Shown here in pieces: positions 43,911-53,223 of a stretch of DNA of 64,000 nt. Source of the DNA: Methanoculleus sp. (lineage in GTDB: Archaea > Halobacteriota > Methanomicrobia > Methanomicrobiales > Methanoculleaceae); contig JAHDQM010000020.1 in assembly GCA_018433835.1 (NCBI GenBank), forward strand, positions 1-64,000, in the 5' to 3' direction. A program made the translations under genes and the position numbers. Each line of letters opens with the position of its first letter. Position 1 is the first letter of the stretch. The notes below the pieces were generated by a model. The model saw only the letters and a list, made by a program, of their open reading frames with translations, was not told the origin of the DNA and searched no databases.

Positions 43911-44672
43911 TTAGATCTCCTCCGCGAACCGGCGTTCAAGCCGCTTGAAGACCAGGGTTCCTGCAGCGACCATCACAGCCCCCACGGCGAGGAGGGCAAG
44001 AAGGCTCGCCGGGGAGGGGGTCACCCCATAGAGCAGGAACTCCCGGTAGGTCTCGATGAGCACGGTCATCGGGTTGAGCATGTAGTACTCGAGGAACGCC
44101 GCCGGGATGATGCTGATCGGGTAGACGATCGGGGACAGGAAGAACCCCGCCTGCATGACCACGTCCCAGACCTGGTTTAAGTCCCGGAAGTAGACAAAGA
44201 ACGCAGCAAGAACCAGGGATGCGCCGTAGACGATCAGGAAGTAGATCCCGTGCACGACCGGGAAGAAGAGGATGTTCGGCGTCACTTTCGCGCCCAGGAT
44301 GAAGAGCAGCGGGATCAGCACCACGAACTCGAGGATGGAGCTGATGAAACTCGAGAGCACGGAACTCATCACCAGGATCTGGCGGGGGATGTAGAGTTTG
44401 GTCACCAGGCCCGGTCTGCCGACGATCGAGCCCATCGCCGTCATGGTCCCGTTGGCGAGGAACCGCCACGCGATGAGCCCTATCAAGAGGTAGAGCGCAA
44501 AGTTCTCCTGCTCGAACCGAAAGACGTTCATGAAGACGAAGTAGAGGACCAGCATCATCAGAAGCGGGTTTAAGAGTGACCAGGCAAACCCGAGCACCGA
44601 ACTCTGGTACTTGACCTTCAGGTCGCTGATCGTAAGGTTCCAGATGAGATCTCTGTAATCAACTAGCCACAT
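43911..44672 (-). CDS. polysaccharide ABC exporter permease (TagG/Wzm type)
   Basis: 253 residues, six membrane segments, ABC-2 type. ISDLKVKYQSSVLGFAWSLL near the N-terminus and YFRDLNQVWDVVMQAGFFLS are typical. It sits directly before its ATPase gene and overlaps the glycosyltransferase gene upstream by 14 bases. Confidence 0.92.
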   Translation of the reverse strand: MWLVDYRDLIWNLTISDLKVKYQSSVLGFAWSLLNPLLMMLVLYFVFMNVFRFEQENFALYLLIGLIAWRFLANGTMTAMGSIVGRPGLVTKLYIPRQILVMSSVLSSFISSILEFVVLIPLLFILGAKVTPNILFFPVVHGIYFLIVYGASLVLAAFFVYFRDLNQVWDVVMQAGFFLSPIVYPISIIPAAFLEYYMLNPMTVLIETYREFLLYGVTPSPASLLALLAVGAVMVAAGTLVFKRLERRFAEEI

Positions 44673-45615
44673 GTGTGGGTCTCCCGATGTTACTCCATGT
44701 CTGTGTGAATCGCTTGATAACGCTGTCCGGCACCTTCCGCCGGATCGTCGAGCGCTTGCGGAGCATCCGGGGAATACCCCGCACGGCGTCGACCTTGGAC
44801 CTGACGATGGCCCATCCCCGTCCCCTCACCGCGTAGTAGGGAATGACGGCGAGGTTCCGCCCGAGAATCCAGGGGAGCGAGGTGACGAGCAACCGTGAGG
44901 GGAAGTTCTTCATGACGTACCAGACGACGTTCCGGTTCCCGTAATAGACGGCGAAATCGGTCCCGACGCCCGCCGTCCCGCCGTGATAATGATATACCTG
45001 CGCCCCCGGCACGTAGCGGCACGTCCAGCCCGCAAGCCGCGCCCTGAACGCCAGGTCCACATCCTCCATGTAGCAGAAGAAGTCCTCGTCGAAGAGCCCG
45101 ACCTCATCGAGCATCTCCCGCCGGTAGAGGGCGGCGCCGGCGCAGGGGCCGAAGACCTCTTCGGGACGGTCGTACTGCCCGTGATCCGGCTCGTACATCC
45201 CCCGGTCCCAGGCGGCGCCGCTCCGCGAGATGCAGATCCCGGTGGAGTTGATCGAACCGTCCGGGAAGAGCATCTTCGCGGCGCACATCCCCGCGGCGGG
45301 GTCGGCGTCCATGGCGTTCCCGAGGTGCTCCACGAAACGGGAATCCGCCCTCGTATCGTTGTTCAGGGTGAGGACGTACTCCCCCCGGGCGGCACGGATA
45401 CCGGCGTTCGTCCCGCCGGCGAACCCCAGGTTCTCCCGGTTCCGGACGATCCTGACCTCCGGGTAGTGCTCCTCGACAAACTCCACGCTCCCGTCGGTAG
45501 AAGCGTTGTCGACCAGAATCGTCTCGAAGTCCCGGTAGGTCTGTAGTGCAAGAGAGGAGAGGCAGTCCGCCAGGTACTTCCGGCCGTTGTAGTTCGTGAC
45601 GACGACGCTGATCAT
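44659..45615 (-). CDS. glycosyltransferase, GT2 family (rhamnosyltransferase-like)
   Basis: 318 residues. ISVVVTNYNGRKYLADCLSS, ILVDNASTDGS and LTLNNDTRA mark the GT-A fold, and CYMEDVDLAFRARLAGW the acceptor motif of WbbL-type rhamnosyltransferases. The dTDP-rhamnose genes beside it support rhamnose as donor. Confidence 0.88.
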   Translation of the reverse strand: MISVVVTNYNGRKYLADCLSSLALQTYRDFETILVDNASTDGSVEFVEEHYPEVRIVRNRENLGFAGGTNAGIRAARGEYVLTLNNDTRADSRFVEHLGNAMDADPAAGMCAAKMLFPDGSINSTGICISRSGAAWDRGMYEPDHGQYDRPEEVFGPCAGAALYRREMLDEVGLFDEDFFCYMEDVDLAFRARLAGWTCRYVPGAQVYHYHGGTAGVGTDFAVYYGNRNVVWYVMKNFPSRLLVTSLPWILGRNLAVIPYYAVRGRGWAIVRSKVDAVRGIPRMLRKRSTIRRKVPDSVIKRFTQTWSNIGRPTHVAS

Positions 45616-45634
45616 CCCCTCCCTCGCCCCCTTA

Positions 45635-46369
45635 TCACTGCCGCTCGGCCGACTCCGCCTGCTTCATACGGTACCGCTGGACCATCACGCTCGCCCGCAT
45701 CAGGCTGTCGAACGTCCCGGCGTCGCTCCAGAATCCCGAGAGGATGCTGTACTTCATCTCGCCGTTCCGGACATAGGCATTGTTCACGTCGGTGATCTCG
45801 AGTTCGCCCCGGCCGGAAGGCTTGAGGGTGCGGATGATCTCAAAGACCCGGGCATCGTAGAGGTACAGACCCGTGACGGCAAGGTTCGACTTCGGCGCCT
45901 GCGGCTTCTCTTCGATCGAGAGGATCCGGCTGCCGTTGACCTCGGCCACCCCGAACCGTTGCGGGTCCGGGACCTCCTTCAGGAAAATCTTCGCCCCTCT
46001 GTCGAACGAACCGACGTCCTCCCTGAAGTCGTCCTCGAAGATGTTGTCGCCGAGAACGACCGCGACATTATCGGTCCCGGCCCACTTCCGGGCGAGGCCG
46101 AGCGCCTGGGCGATCCCCCCCGCTCCCTCCTGGATCTCGTAGGTGATGCTGACGCCGAACTCCGAGCCCGAGCCGAGCAACTCGAGGAAGTGCCCCACGT
46201 GCCCCCGGCCGGAGACGATCATGATCTCCTCGATCCCGGCGCCGATCAACTTCTCCAGAGGATAGCAGATCATCGGTTTGTCGTATACGGGCAGCAGGTG
46301 CTTGTTCGTCACCTTCGTCAGGGGGTAGAGGCGGGACCCGGTACCCCCGGCAAGAATTACGCCTTTCAA
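45635..46369 (-). CDS. rmlA: glucose-1-phosphate thymidylyltransferase RmlA
   Basis: 244 residues. GVILAGGTGSRLYPLTKVTN is the nucleotide-binding signature; VVLGDNIFEDDF and EEKPQAPKS follow. It makes dTDP-glucose from glucose 1-phosphate and dTTP, the first step to dTDP-rhamnose. It is the shorter form of about 240 residues, and its start overlaps the rmlD stop. Confidence 0.9.
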   Translation of the reverse strand: MKGVILAGGTGSRLYPLTKVTNKHLLPVYDKPMICYPLEKLIGAGIEEIMIVSGRGHVGHFLELLGSGSEFGVSITYEIQEGAGGIAQALGLARKWAGTDNVAVVLGDNIFEDDFREDVGSFDRGAKIFLKEVPDPQRFGVAEVNGSRILSIEEKPQAPKSNLAVTGLYLYDARVFEIIRTLKPSGRGELEITDVNNAYVRNGEMKYSILSGFWSDAGTFDSLMRASVMVQRYRMKQAESAERQ

Positions 46370-47178
46370 TGAGATTCACCTTTTGCGTTCAGATAATCAG
46401 CAAGCGCACCGCTCCAGTGCCGGAGCGGGGCTGTTTTCGTGTTCACCAGCACAGAATAGGCCGGGCGTTTTGCCTTCCGCGGGAACTCTGCGCTCGAGCA
46501 GGGTACCGCGTTTGTGATGATTGCACGGGCAAACTCGTACCACGAGCAGACGCCGTCGTTCGTGACATGGTAGATCCCGGGAGGGTTTTCGACGATCTCC
46601 GGTGTCTTTCGGGCAAGGTCGACCGTGTACGTCGGTTTCCCGACCTGATCGTTCACCACCCGGACCGGGTCCATCTGCTTTGAGAGGTGAAGCATGGTCT
46701 CGACGAAGTTCTTCCCGTGCGCCCCGAAGAGCCAGGAAGTGCGGATGATCCGGTAATCGTCCATGTTTTTCGCGATATTCTGCTCCCCGAGGAGTTTGGA
46801 GGCCCCGTACACGTTGATGGGGTTCGGCACGTCGGACTCGGTATATTCCACCTTCGAGCCGTCAAAGACGTAGTCCGTGCTGTAGTGGACGAGGGTGGCC
46901 CCGGCGTCGGAGCAGGCCGATGCAATGTGCGCGAGCGCCTCCCCGTTGACGGCGAACGCCAGGTCCCGGTTATCCTCGCACCCGTCGACGTCGGTATAGG
47001 CCGCAGCGTTGACAACCAGGTCGGGAGAGAGGTCGCGGATACACGCAGAAACCGCCCCCTCGTCGGTGATATCCAGTTCGTGGCCGCGGTGGACCGCTCC
47101 GGGAAAAACCGCCTGCAGATCGTGGCCGAGCATTCCGTATGCGCCGAAGATCACCGTTTTAATGGCCGCCACCACCAC
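46366..47178 (-). CDS. rmlD: dTDP-4-dehydrorhamnose reductase RmlD
   Basis: 270 residues. IFGAYGMLGHDL binds NADPH; VNAAAYTDVDGCED, STDYVFDG and YGASKLLGE are the SDR catalytic parts with Y-x3-K. Final step to dTDP-L-rhamnose. The GTG start lies 28 bases inside the 3' end of rmlB. Confidence 0.92.
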   Translation of the reverse strand: MVVAAIKTVIFGAYGMLGHDLQAVFPGAVHRGHELDITDEGAVSACIRDLSPDLVVNAAAYTDVDGCEDNRDLAFAVNGEALAHIASACSDAGATLVHYSTDYVFDGSKVEYTESDVPNPINVYGASKLLGEQNIAKNMDDYRIIRTSWLFGAHGKNFVETMLHLSKQMDPVRVVNDQVGKPTYTVDLARKTPEIVENPPGIYHVTNDGVCSWYEFARAIITNAVPCSSAEFPRKAKRPAYSVLVNTKTAPLRHWSGALADYLNAKGESH

Positions 47179-48113
47179 TCATTCTCGGTATACCATTGGA
47201 CGGTCGCCCGTAAGGCAGTTTCGAAGTCGAACTCCGGCTTCCAGCCCATCGCCCGGAGTTTCGAGGAGTCGAGCGAGTACCGCCAGTCGTGTCCCGGGCG
47301 GTCGGGAACGTACTCGATCATCGACTCGTCCTTTCCGAGGGCCTTGAGGATCTCCTCGGTGATCTCGAGGTTGCTCTTCTCGTTGTCGCCGCCGATGTTG
47401 TAGACCTCTCCCGGCTCCCCGTGGCGGAGGACGAAGTCGACCGCCCGGCAGTGGTCGGCCACATGGATCCAGTCACGGACGTTTTTGCCGGTACCATAGA
47501 CCGGAACCTTCTTCCCCTCGAGGAGGTTGGTCGCAAAGAGCGGGATGAGTTTCTCCGGGTACTGGTAGGGTCCGAAGTTGTTCGTGCAGCGGGTGACGAT
47601 GACGGGGAGATCGTGGGTGATATGGTACGACCGCGCAAGGAGATCCGAGGCCGCCTTGCTCGCCGAGTAGGGGCTCGAGGGATTCAGGTTGTCCGTCTCC
47701 CGGAAGGATCCGGACCGGATGCTCCCGTAGACCTCGTCGGTCGAGACATGGATGAATCGCTTAATACCATGGCTCAGCGCTTCTTCGAGCAGCACGTGGG
47801 TGCCGAGGACGTTCGTCCTGACAAAGACGGAAGAGTCGTGTATCGACCGGTCGACGTGACTCTCGGCTGCGAAGTGGACGACGGCATCGATCGGGTGTTC
47901 CCGGAAGACGGAACCGACAACTTCCGGATCGCAGATGTCGCCCCGGACAAACGTGTACCGCGGATCTCCGGCAATATCCTTCAGGTTGTCCGGGTTTCCC
48001 GCGTACGTGACTTTGTCCAGGTTTACGATGGAGTCGTCGGGATGCTCCACAAGCATTTGCCGAATAAAGTTGCTCCCGATGAACCCGAGCCCGCCGGTTA
48101 CGAGGATTCGCAT
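47151..48113 (-). CDS. rmlB: dTDP-glucose 4,6-dehydratase RmlB
   Basis: 320 residues. LVTGGLGFIGSNFIRQML binds NAD; HFAAESHVDRSI and STDEVYGSI, then YSASKAASD give the active site of RmlB. Second step of the dTDP-rhamnose pathway. Confidence 0.94.
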   Translation of the reverse strand: MRILVTGGLGFIGSNFIRQMLVEHPDDSIVNLDKVTYAGNPDNLKDIAGDPRYTFVRGDICDPEVVGSVFREHPIDAVVHFAAESHVDRSIHDSSVFVRTNVLGTHVLLEEALSHGIKRFIHVSTDEVYGSIRSGSFRETDNLNPSSPYSASKAASDLLARSYHITHDLPVIVTRCTNNFGPYQYPEKLIPLFATNLLEGKKVPVYGTGKNVRDWIHVADHCRAVDFVLRHGEPGEVYNIGGDNEKSNLEITEEILKALGKDESMIEYVPDRPGHDWRYSLDSSKLRAMGWKPEFDFETALRATVQWYTENEWWWRPLKR

Positions 48114-48117
48114 AGTA

Positions 48118-48594
48118 TCACCCGTGTTTCAGCCCCGGAGCAAGGCCCCAGTCATAGGGGATCTCGCTCGTATCGGGCGGAAGCCGGAACTCGTCCGGGT
48201 CCTCGTAGTTGTACGGCAGGGTCGGGATGCTCACGAAGAACGCAGTCTCGGTGCCGATTCCCTTGAACCCGTGATAAACGCCGGGGGGGACGCTGATGAG
48301 GATCGGATTCTTCTCCCCGACGAAGAACTCCATGAGGTTTCCCCGGGTGGGCGAATTCTCCCGTGCATCGTAAAGCGCGACCTTCATCATCCCGTGAATG
48401 CAGGTGAAGTTGTCGGTCTGCTTTTTATGATAGTGCCAGGCTTTCACAACCCCGGGGTATGCCGTCGTGCAGTAGACCTGCCCGAACTTCTCGAAAATAG
48501 CGTCGTCACACCGGAGGATCTCCATGAGCCATCCGCGCTCGTCCGGAATGAGACGCAAGTTTTTAACAACCACCCCGTCGATGGTCGGTTTCAT
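48118..48594 (-). CDS. rmlC: dTDP-4-dehydrorhamnose 3,5-epimerase-like RmlC
   Basis: 158 residues, cupin fold. RLIPDERGWLMEILRCDD, YPGVVKAWHYHKKQTDNFTC and PPGVYHGFKGI carry the histidines and tyrosine of the RmlC family. First gene of the rhamnose operon, which continues through rmlB, rmlD, rmlA, GT2, permease, ATPase and the giant protein. A related ketoisomerase role cannot be fully excluded. Confidence 0.85.
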   Translation of the reverse strand: MKPTIDGVVVKNLRLIPDERGWLMEILRCDDAIFEKFGQVYCTTAYPGVVKAWHYHKKQTDNFTCIHGMMKVALYDARENSPTRGNLMEFFVGEKNPILISVPPGVYHGFKGIGTETAFFVSIPTLPYNYEDPDEFRLPPDTSEIPYDWGLAPGLKHG

Positions 48595-48630
48595 GACAAA
48601 GTAATGGTTATTTTGTCTGTATAATGCTTC
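48592..48630 (-). promoter_or_regulatory. rmlC start region with inverted repeat and TATA
   Basis: GACAAA (48595-48600) and TTTGTC (48612-48617) flank the rmlC start, and minus-strand ATTATACAG lies just upstream. It may control the whole rhamnose/export operon. Confidence 0.4.
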
Positions 48631-48789
48631 TGGATTGACTGGATCGGGAATCGTATGATTATCATAAGCGCTGGCTCAATATCCGTGCTTCTGGTTTTCT
48701 TGCCTGGAATACCGTAACGGTAGTTTTGAAACATCCAGCGATCACAACGTCGAACAATACAGGTACGCAAGCCCGGTGACAAAACCTGC

Positions 48790-49731
48790 TTAAGGTAGTT
48801 TCGCTTCGCCCGATACACCCGAAAGGCCGTCCCTTAACCCGGACAGATAAAACCGTATCTTCCTCAATTCCCCTCTCCGGAACAATAAGCAGCAGTAATA
48901 CGGGCACCGGACTAAAATCTCCGTGAGAAGGATGTAAATAAATTCCGACCGTCTGAAATGCTTTTTTGCAACTAACAACCAGTTGCGGGAGACATAGTAA
49001 AGATACGGCGCACTGAACGATCCGAGTGTTGCCGAGACCTTATGCTGCACCCGGGCGGCAGGAGCGACGAGCAGGCCGTACCCCATCTCCTTTGCCCTGA
49101 TGCACCAGTCGGTCTCTTCGTGCATGAGAAAGAGTGATTCGTCAAACAGACCGATATCTCTGAGTGCAGAGGCCCTGAAGAGCAGAGCGCACCCGACAAG
49201 CCCGAACGGAGGTTTCGCTGGCTGCTCTGCGGACCTCGACCCGTTCTTCAGATACAATCGCGGGTATCCTAGATACATCTCCGTGCCGGCAGACCAGATG
49301 GCATCGGGGTTCTCCGAATACATCACCAGTGGCTGGCAGGCGGCGCAGTCCCGGTGGGTCTCCAGTTCATGAACAAGGGTTGCCAGCGCGCCGGGTTCAA
49401 CACTGACGTCGTTATTCAGCACAAAGATGTAGTCTGGCTCCTGTTCCATCGCATGAAGGATGCCGGCGTTATTCCCGCCAGCGTACCCCAGGTTCCGCCC
49501 GGTCTCCAGGATCTCGATATCGGGGAACTGCACCCGGATCGCATCGATAACAGCATGATCCGTGCTGTTTTCCACCAGGAGCACCTTGAAGTTACCGTAC
49601 TGCAGTTCCAGCACGGAACGTATCGTCTCTACAGTATCGCGAAGATTGTTATAGTTGAGAACGACGACGTAGACCAGAGGAAAACGGTCGTTTAAGTGGG
49701 CAATCATCCGGTCTGTCGCGGAATCGCTCAT
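48790..49731 (-). CDS. glycosyltransferase, GT2 family
   Basis: 313 residues. VYVVVLNYNNLRDTVETIRS, LLVENSTDHAV, FVLNNDVSV and MHEETDWCIRAKEMGYGL match WbbL/rhamnosyltransferase-like enzymes. It is transcribed toward the rhamnose operon and probably adds to the same glycan. Confidence 0.86.
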   Translation of the reverse strand: MSDSATDRMIAHLNDRFPLVYVVVLNYNNLRDTVETIRSVLELQYGNFKVLLVENSTDHAVIDAIRVQFPDIEILETGRNLGYAGGNNAGILHAMEQEPDYIFVLNNDVSVEPGALATLVHELETHRDCAACQPLVMYSENPDAIWSAGTEMYLGYPRLYLKNGSRSAEQPAKPPFGLVGCALLFRASALRDIGLFDESLFLMHEETDWCIRAKEMGYGLLVAPAARVQHKVSATLGSFSAPYLYYVSRNWLLVAKKHFRRSEFIYILLTEILVRCPYYCCLLFRRGELRKIRFYLSGLRDGLSGVSGEAKLP

Positions 49732-49772
49732 TTACCTGCTCCTGTAGTTACCTTCTCACAGAACGCTCCGGG

Positions 49773-50897
49773 TCATAACAGACCACGGTAGTATTTCTCA
49801 ACCTGCACCGTGACCTTACCCCAATCGAAATCTCTCGCAGTCCTGGTTATCAGGTCTTGATTTTCCGGTCCTTTCTCCAACCAGAAGAGAATCCCCTCCC
49901 CCAGCTCCCCCGCCGAGAGCCCCGAGCGGTACCCGTTCACGCCCTCCTGCACGAGATCCCCCGCCGCGTTCCCCGGGTGGTCCGTCGTCACCACGGGGAG
50001 CCCGCAGGCCATCGCCTCCAGCGCCGCGATCCCGAAGCCCTCGCGGGTCGAGGGGAGGACGAAGACCCGTGACGCCTTCATCGCGGCGACGACCGAGTCG
50101 TGGTCGGGGAGGAAACCGGTGAAGGTCACCGCCCCGGCGAGCCCGAGGTCGTGCGCGAGCCGCTCGAGCGCCGGCCGCTCCGGGCCGTCGCCGACGACCA
50201 GGGCGCGGAGATCGGGGACCTCTTTCCGGACCGGCACGAGCGCCCGGAGGAGAAGGTCGACGTTTTTTTCCCGGATCAGCCGGCCGGTGAAGATGACGTC
50301 GGAGCCCTCCGCCGCCGGGGCGACGGCCGCGATCCGTTCCGTGTCGATCCCGTTCGGGACGACCGGGACCGGTCCGGCGACCCCGAGGGCTTCGAGTGCC
50401 CGGGCCGTCGAGGGCGAGACCGCGACCGGGTGAACGGTGAGCCCGGCGGCCAGCCGCTCGACGGCCTTCCCGAACGCCCCCCGCGGCCCGAGGTAGTCAT
50501 ACCAGTAGTCGCCCCAGACCTCGTGCCAGGTGACGACGAGCGGGAACCCCCGCCGCACCGACGCCGCCTTCGCCGCAAAGCAGGAGAAGTAGGGGAAGTT
50601 CTGGCAGTCGACGACGTCGGCGCCGGAGGAGAGAAGCGGCCGGAGCACCGCCTTTCCGAACCGGAGCGCCTGCGGGACCGTCCGCCGGCCGCCTGCATAC
50701 AGGGCCTCGCCGGGACAGACGCCGTGTATGGTCACCCCGTCCCGCTCGATCGTCGCCGGGCCGTCCCATGAGCGCATCCCGTAGACGTGGACCTCGTGCC
50801 CCCGGTCCGCGAGCCGGACCGAGACCTCGCGGATGCGCTTCTCGACCCCGCCTTTCACCCAGGGGTAGACGGCGTCGTAGACGTAGGCGATCTTCAG
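49773..50897 (-). CDS. glycosyltransferase, GT4 family, apparent CTG start
   Basis: 374 residues from the codon at 50897. The body is a typical GT4: VYDAVYPWVKGGVEKRIREV at the N-terminus, FTGRLIREKNVDLLLRAL and STREGFGIAALEAMACGLPV in the donor domain. The natural start (KIAYVYDAVYPW preceded by one codon) is CTG, with GGAGG 7 bases upstream; no ATG, GTG or TTG is near. The frame stays open to ATG 51266, but that extension is coded by hairpin modules and is low complexity. CTG initiation is the simplest reading. Confidence 0.82.
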   Translation of the reverse strand: MKIAYVYDAVYPWVKGGVEKRIREVSVRLADRGHEVHVYGMRSWDGPATIERDGVTIHGVCPGEALYAGGRRTVPQALRFGKAVLRPLLSSGADVVDCQNFPYFSCFAAKAASVRRGFPLVVTWHEVWGDYWYDYLGPRGAFGKAVERLAAGLTVHPVAVSPSTARALEALGVAGPVPVVPNGIDTERIAAVAPAAEGSDVIFTGRLIREKNVDLLLRALVPVRKEVPDLRALVVGDGPERPALERLAHDLGLAGAVTFTGFLPDHDSVVAAMKASRVFVLPSTREGFGIAALEAMACGLPVVTTDHPGNAAGDLVQEGVNGYRSGLSAGELGEGILFWLEKGPENQDLITRTARDFDWGKVTVQVEKYYRGLL

Positions 50898-51278
50898 GGG
50901 GTGTCCTCCTGTGGATAGGTTGCGGGAGGAGGGGGATAAGGGTATTCGTTTTGGGGAACGACTTCCCCGAAGTGCGACGTTCCGGAGCGCGACTGCCGGG
51001 ACGGCAGGAGCGTGAGCACCGAAGGTGCGGAGGGAAGGAGTTCGAGAAGACCGAAGGTCTTTGAGGCGCGAGCGTAGTGAGCACGAGCACCGCGAGGCGC
51101 GAGGTCCACCCGGCGGAACGGCGGGTGCATGAGCACCGTTAGGTGCGAGGAGGGCCGGGATAGCATCTCTCCGGGAAGGGGTTGGCCGGTTCCCCCCGGG
51201 AGTCGGAGAAGGGAATCTGGTCGTGCCGGAGGAGGGATGCAAGTTCAGAACAGCACAGCAACGCATAACAACTATACG
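50898..51278. other. intergenic region packed with hairpin modules
   Basis: It contains type B copy 5, then further stems: AAGACC/GGTCTT (51047-51061), a C-rich stem around a GAA loop (near 51107-51126) and GCACC/GGTGC around GTTA (51133-51146). No gene supported. Confidence 0.6.
50986..51065 (+). repeat. type B hairpin module, copy 5
   Basis: GCGAC, stem CTGCCG/CGGCAG with loop GGA (50993-51007), spacer GAGCGTGA, stem GCACC/GGTGC with loop GAA (51016-51028), then AAGACC/GGTCTT with loop GAA (51047-51061). It lies 90-170 bases before the GT4 gene, pointing the other way. Confidence 0.8.
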
Positions 51279-51788
51279 CTATACCGTTGCGTCTGCAGAA
51301 GGGCGTACCAGGGTGAGAAACTCTACCCGGTTAAAATCCTGATCATTCGTCGCAAAATAGTCGATATCGTGCTTGCGTGCAGATGCAGCGTGCAGCGCAT
51401 CAGAGAATAGCAGCCCATACTGTTGCGAGATCTGGAGGGTATCGCTCAGGAGATCGGATGTATCGAGGACTATGAGGTTATACTGTTCCAGCACCTCTCT
51501 GGTCATGACATACGGGGTGCTTATGTCGGTCAAAACGTCCGGATGTTTCTTTATATAGGCAATCGCCTTCCGTGGTGAAAGATGCTTCTCCATGTACATC
51601 TGGGTGAGAAGAGCTTTGTGGAAGAGCTCGTCTACAACAGTGGAATTGATATAGCCCGTAATATCTTTGGTCTGCACCTTTTCGAGAAGTGTTTCGCACG
51701 ATGAAGAGAAACGCGTGATGGTATAAGCGTAGAGGAGGATATTTGTGTCAAGAAACACCGATCCCTCCTCCAATTCAGAGAAGTTCAT
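51279..51788 (-). CDS. PIN-domain toxin, VapC-like
   Basis: 169 residues. FLDTNILLYAYT gives the first acidic residue of PIN RNases, STVVDELFHKALL the glutamate, and LLFSDALHAASA with YFATNDQDF the C-terminal acidic residues. The start overlaps the stop of the preceding antitoxin-like frame by one base. Complete and probably active. Confidence 0.88.
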   Translation of the reverse strand: MNFSELEEGSVFLDTNILLYAYTITRFSSSCETLLEKVQTKDITGYINSTVVDELFHKALLTQMYMEKHLSPRKAIAYIKKHPDVLTDISTPYVMTREVLEQYNLIVLDTSDLLSDTLQISQQYGLLFSDALHAASARKHDIDYFATNDQDFNRVEFLTLVRPSADATV

Positions 51789-52276
51789 CAGTACAACTCT
51801 TCAAGATCTTTTTCGGCCAGTTTCAGGACGTATTCTTCAGGAGCATAGAGCTTTGTCATTTTTTTAGGTCTTCTTTTCAACCGGACCATCACTCTCTCTT
51901 CCCCCTGTTCCAGGGGCTGATCGAGCCGGATTGTCGTATTATCGATTAGTGTTCCATCGACCTCTACCGACATGGGACCACTCCATGGGATCACTATGAG
52001 AGCCTGAATAATAAAAGGTTCTTTCGTTATCGTGACCGGAAGTGGGGCTTCACTCGACAGGGCCGGCGCTCGTGCAGTCCGGGATGTGATCAACCCTGCA
52101 TGAGTTCTGATCTCAACACCTTTTCGATGCAAAAGAGCAAGAGCCGCGAGGTACATCGCATAGTAGGCACGATTGATCGAGTCTTCATAGTGACCTTCAG
52201 TGCAGAGGGTGCGCGCTGCATCGAGGCGCTGATGCGATTTGCAAAGAAGCGCTGTTATAACAGACCGATCAGCCAT
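51788..52276 (-). CDS. hybrid protein: HEPN N-terminus joined to VapB-like antitoxin
   Basis: 162 residues. Residues 1-64 match the start of a HEPN toxin (SINRAYYAMYLAALALLHRK) but the second half of that domain is missing. Residues 102-162 (SVEVDGTLIDNTTIRLDQPL, then ERVMVRLKRR) look like a complete small antitoxin, with its own ATG at 51973 and a GGAGTGG SD. A junction of about 37 residues without clear family joins them. Probably a recombination product; the antitoxin can be made from 51973 and would pair with the PIN gene. Confidence 0.7.
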   Translation of the reverse strand: MADRSVITALLCKSHQRLDAARTLCTEGHYEDSINRAYYAMYLAALALLHRKGVEIRTHAGLITSRTARAPALSSEAPLPVTITKEPFIIQALIVIPWSGPMSVEVDGTLIDNTTIRLDQPLEQGEERVMVRLKRRPKKMTKLYAPEEYVLKLAEKDLEELY

Positions 52277-52278
52277 GC

Positions 52279-52596
52279 CTAAACCGCCACGCCATCCCGG
52301 ATAACATGCCTGATGAAGGGATACTGCCGGTGCGCCGCAACATCGGCCCGCGAGATGACCTTGACCGAGAGCCGCTCACCCGTCTGCATCAGCAGATCAA
52401 AAGCAAGTCCGTTGAGGTATTCGCGAAGACGAAAGTCCTCTCTGGACGTAATCACAAGGATATCGATATCTGATTCCGGCCGATCATCTCCCCGTGCCAC
52501 GGAGCCAAAGAGTATGATCTCTTCTATTGCATCGCCGCACGCCTCCCGTGCCTTTGCCGCGAACTCCTGGACGATCGGCCGCTTGACCGAAAGCAT
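52279..52596 (-). CDS. MNT-type nucleotidyltransferase
   Basis: 105 residues from ATG 52596. ILFGSVARGDDRPESDIDIL is the core motif. It lies 2 bases before the HEPN-derived gene, so it was once the antitoxin of an MNT-HEPN pair whose toxin is now truncated. The longer frame to 52932 is unlike the family. Confidence 0.83.
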   Translation of the reverse strand: MLSVKRPIVQEFAAKAREACGDAIEEIILFGSVARGDDRPESDIDILVITSREDFRLREYLNGLAFDLLMQTGERLSVKVISRADVAAHRQYPFIRHVIRDGVAV

Positions 52597-53058
52597 ACAA
52601 CGGAGTTGTTGTGAATATACGGCTATAATGATTACTGCTCTGGCGGTCAGACACCCCCTTCTCTGCCGGGGAGATCGCCCAATTGGTTGGGAGAAGCAAG
52701 AAATGGGTATCAGTCGGTTACTTAAAGCCGATGATACGTGACGGCCAACTGGAATACGTGATCCCCGGAGAGCCAAACCATCCGGAGCAGAAATACACAG
52801 TGGGAAGAAGTGAACAGGAAATCTGAATGCAAACTCTGCAGGTTCTTCCCGCACTCCGGATACCGGAGGACTGTCGACGTGGGATATAGGCAATAGTGCT
52901 CTTTTCCACAGGGATGCAAGGAATTTGAACACTGTTTACTTACCAACCACTTTGCCTACTACGCCGATTCCAAATGAACAGACCATATCCGGCCTTCATC
53001 CCACGCGGAACGCTCCCCTTCGTCCCCCCACCTCGCCCGCGCTTCGTGCTCCTCTTTT

Positions 53059-53100
53059 GCACCTGCGGTGCTCATGCTCCGGCTCTATGGCCCGTCGGAC
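53059..53100 (-). repeat. type B hairpin module, copy 6
   Basis: The minus strand reads CGACGGGCCATAGAGCC, spacer GGAGCATGA, stem GCACC/GGTGC with loop GCA (53059-53071). The first hairpin is partly decayed. A looser hairpin, AATCCC/GGGTTT around AAA, lies at 53142-53156. Confidence 0.65.
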
Positions 53101-53223
53101 TCCGCACCTGGGGTGTGAAGTGCGAGTGTAGCGAGCATGAGAATCCCAAAGGGTTTCGATGTGCGACGGTTCGGCAGGGTCGGAGCGGGCACCCCGGTAC
53201 CTGTCCTGTCGGGGCGCCTATTA

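Noticed and set aside
50898-51266. A genuine 123-residue N-terminal extension of the GT4 enzyme
   Set aside because: It is coded by hairpin modules, is low in complexity and is absent from the family pattern; the SD before CTG is the better signal, though the extension cannot be excluded without peptides.
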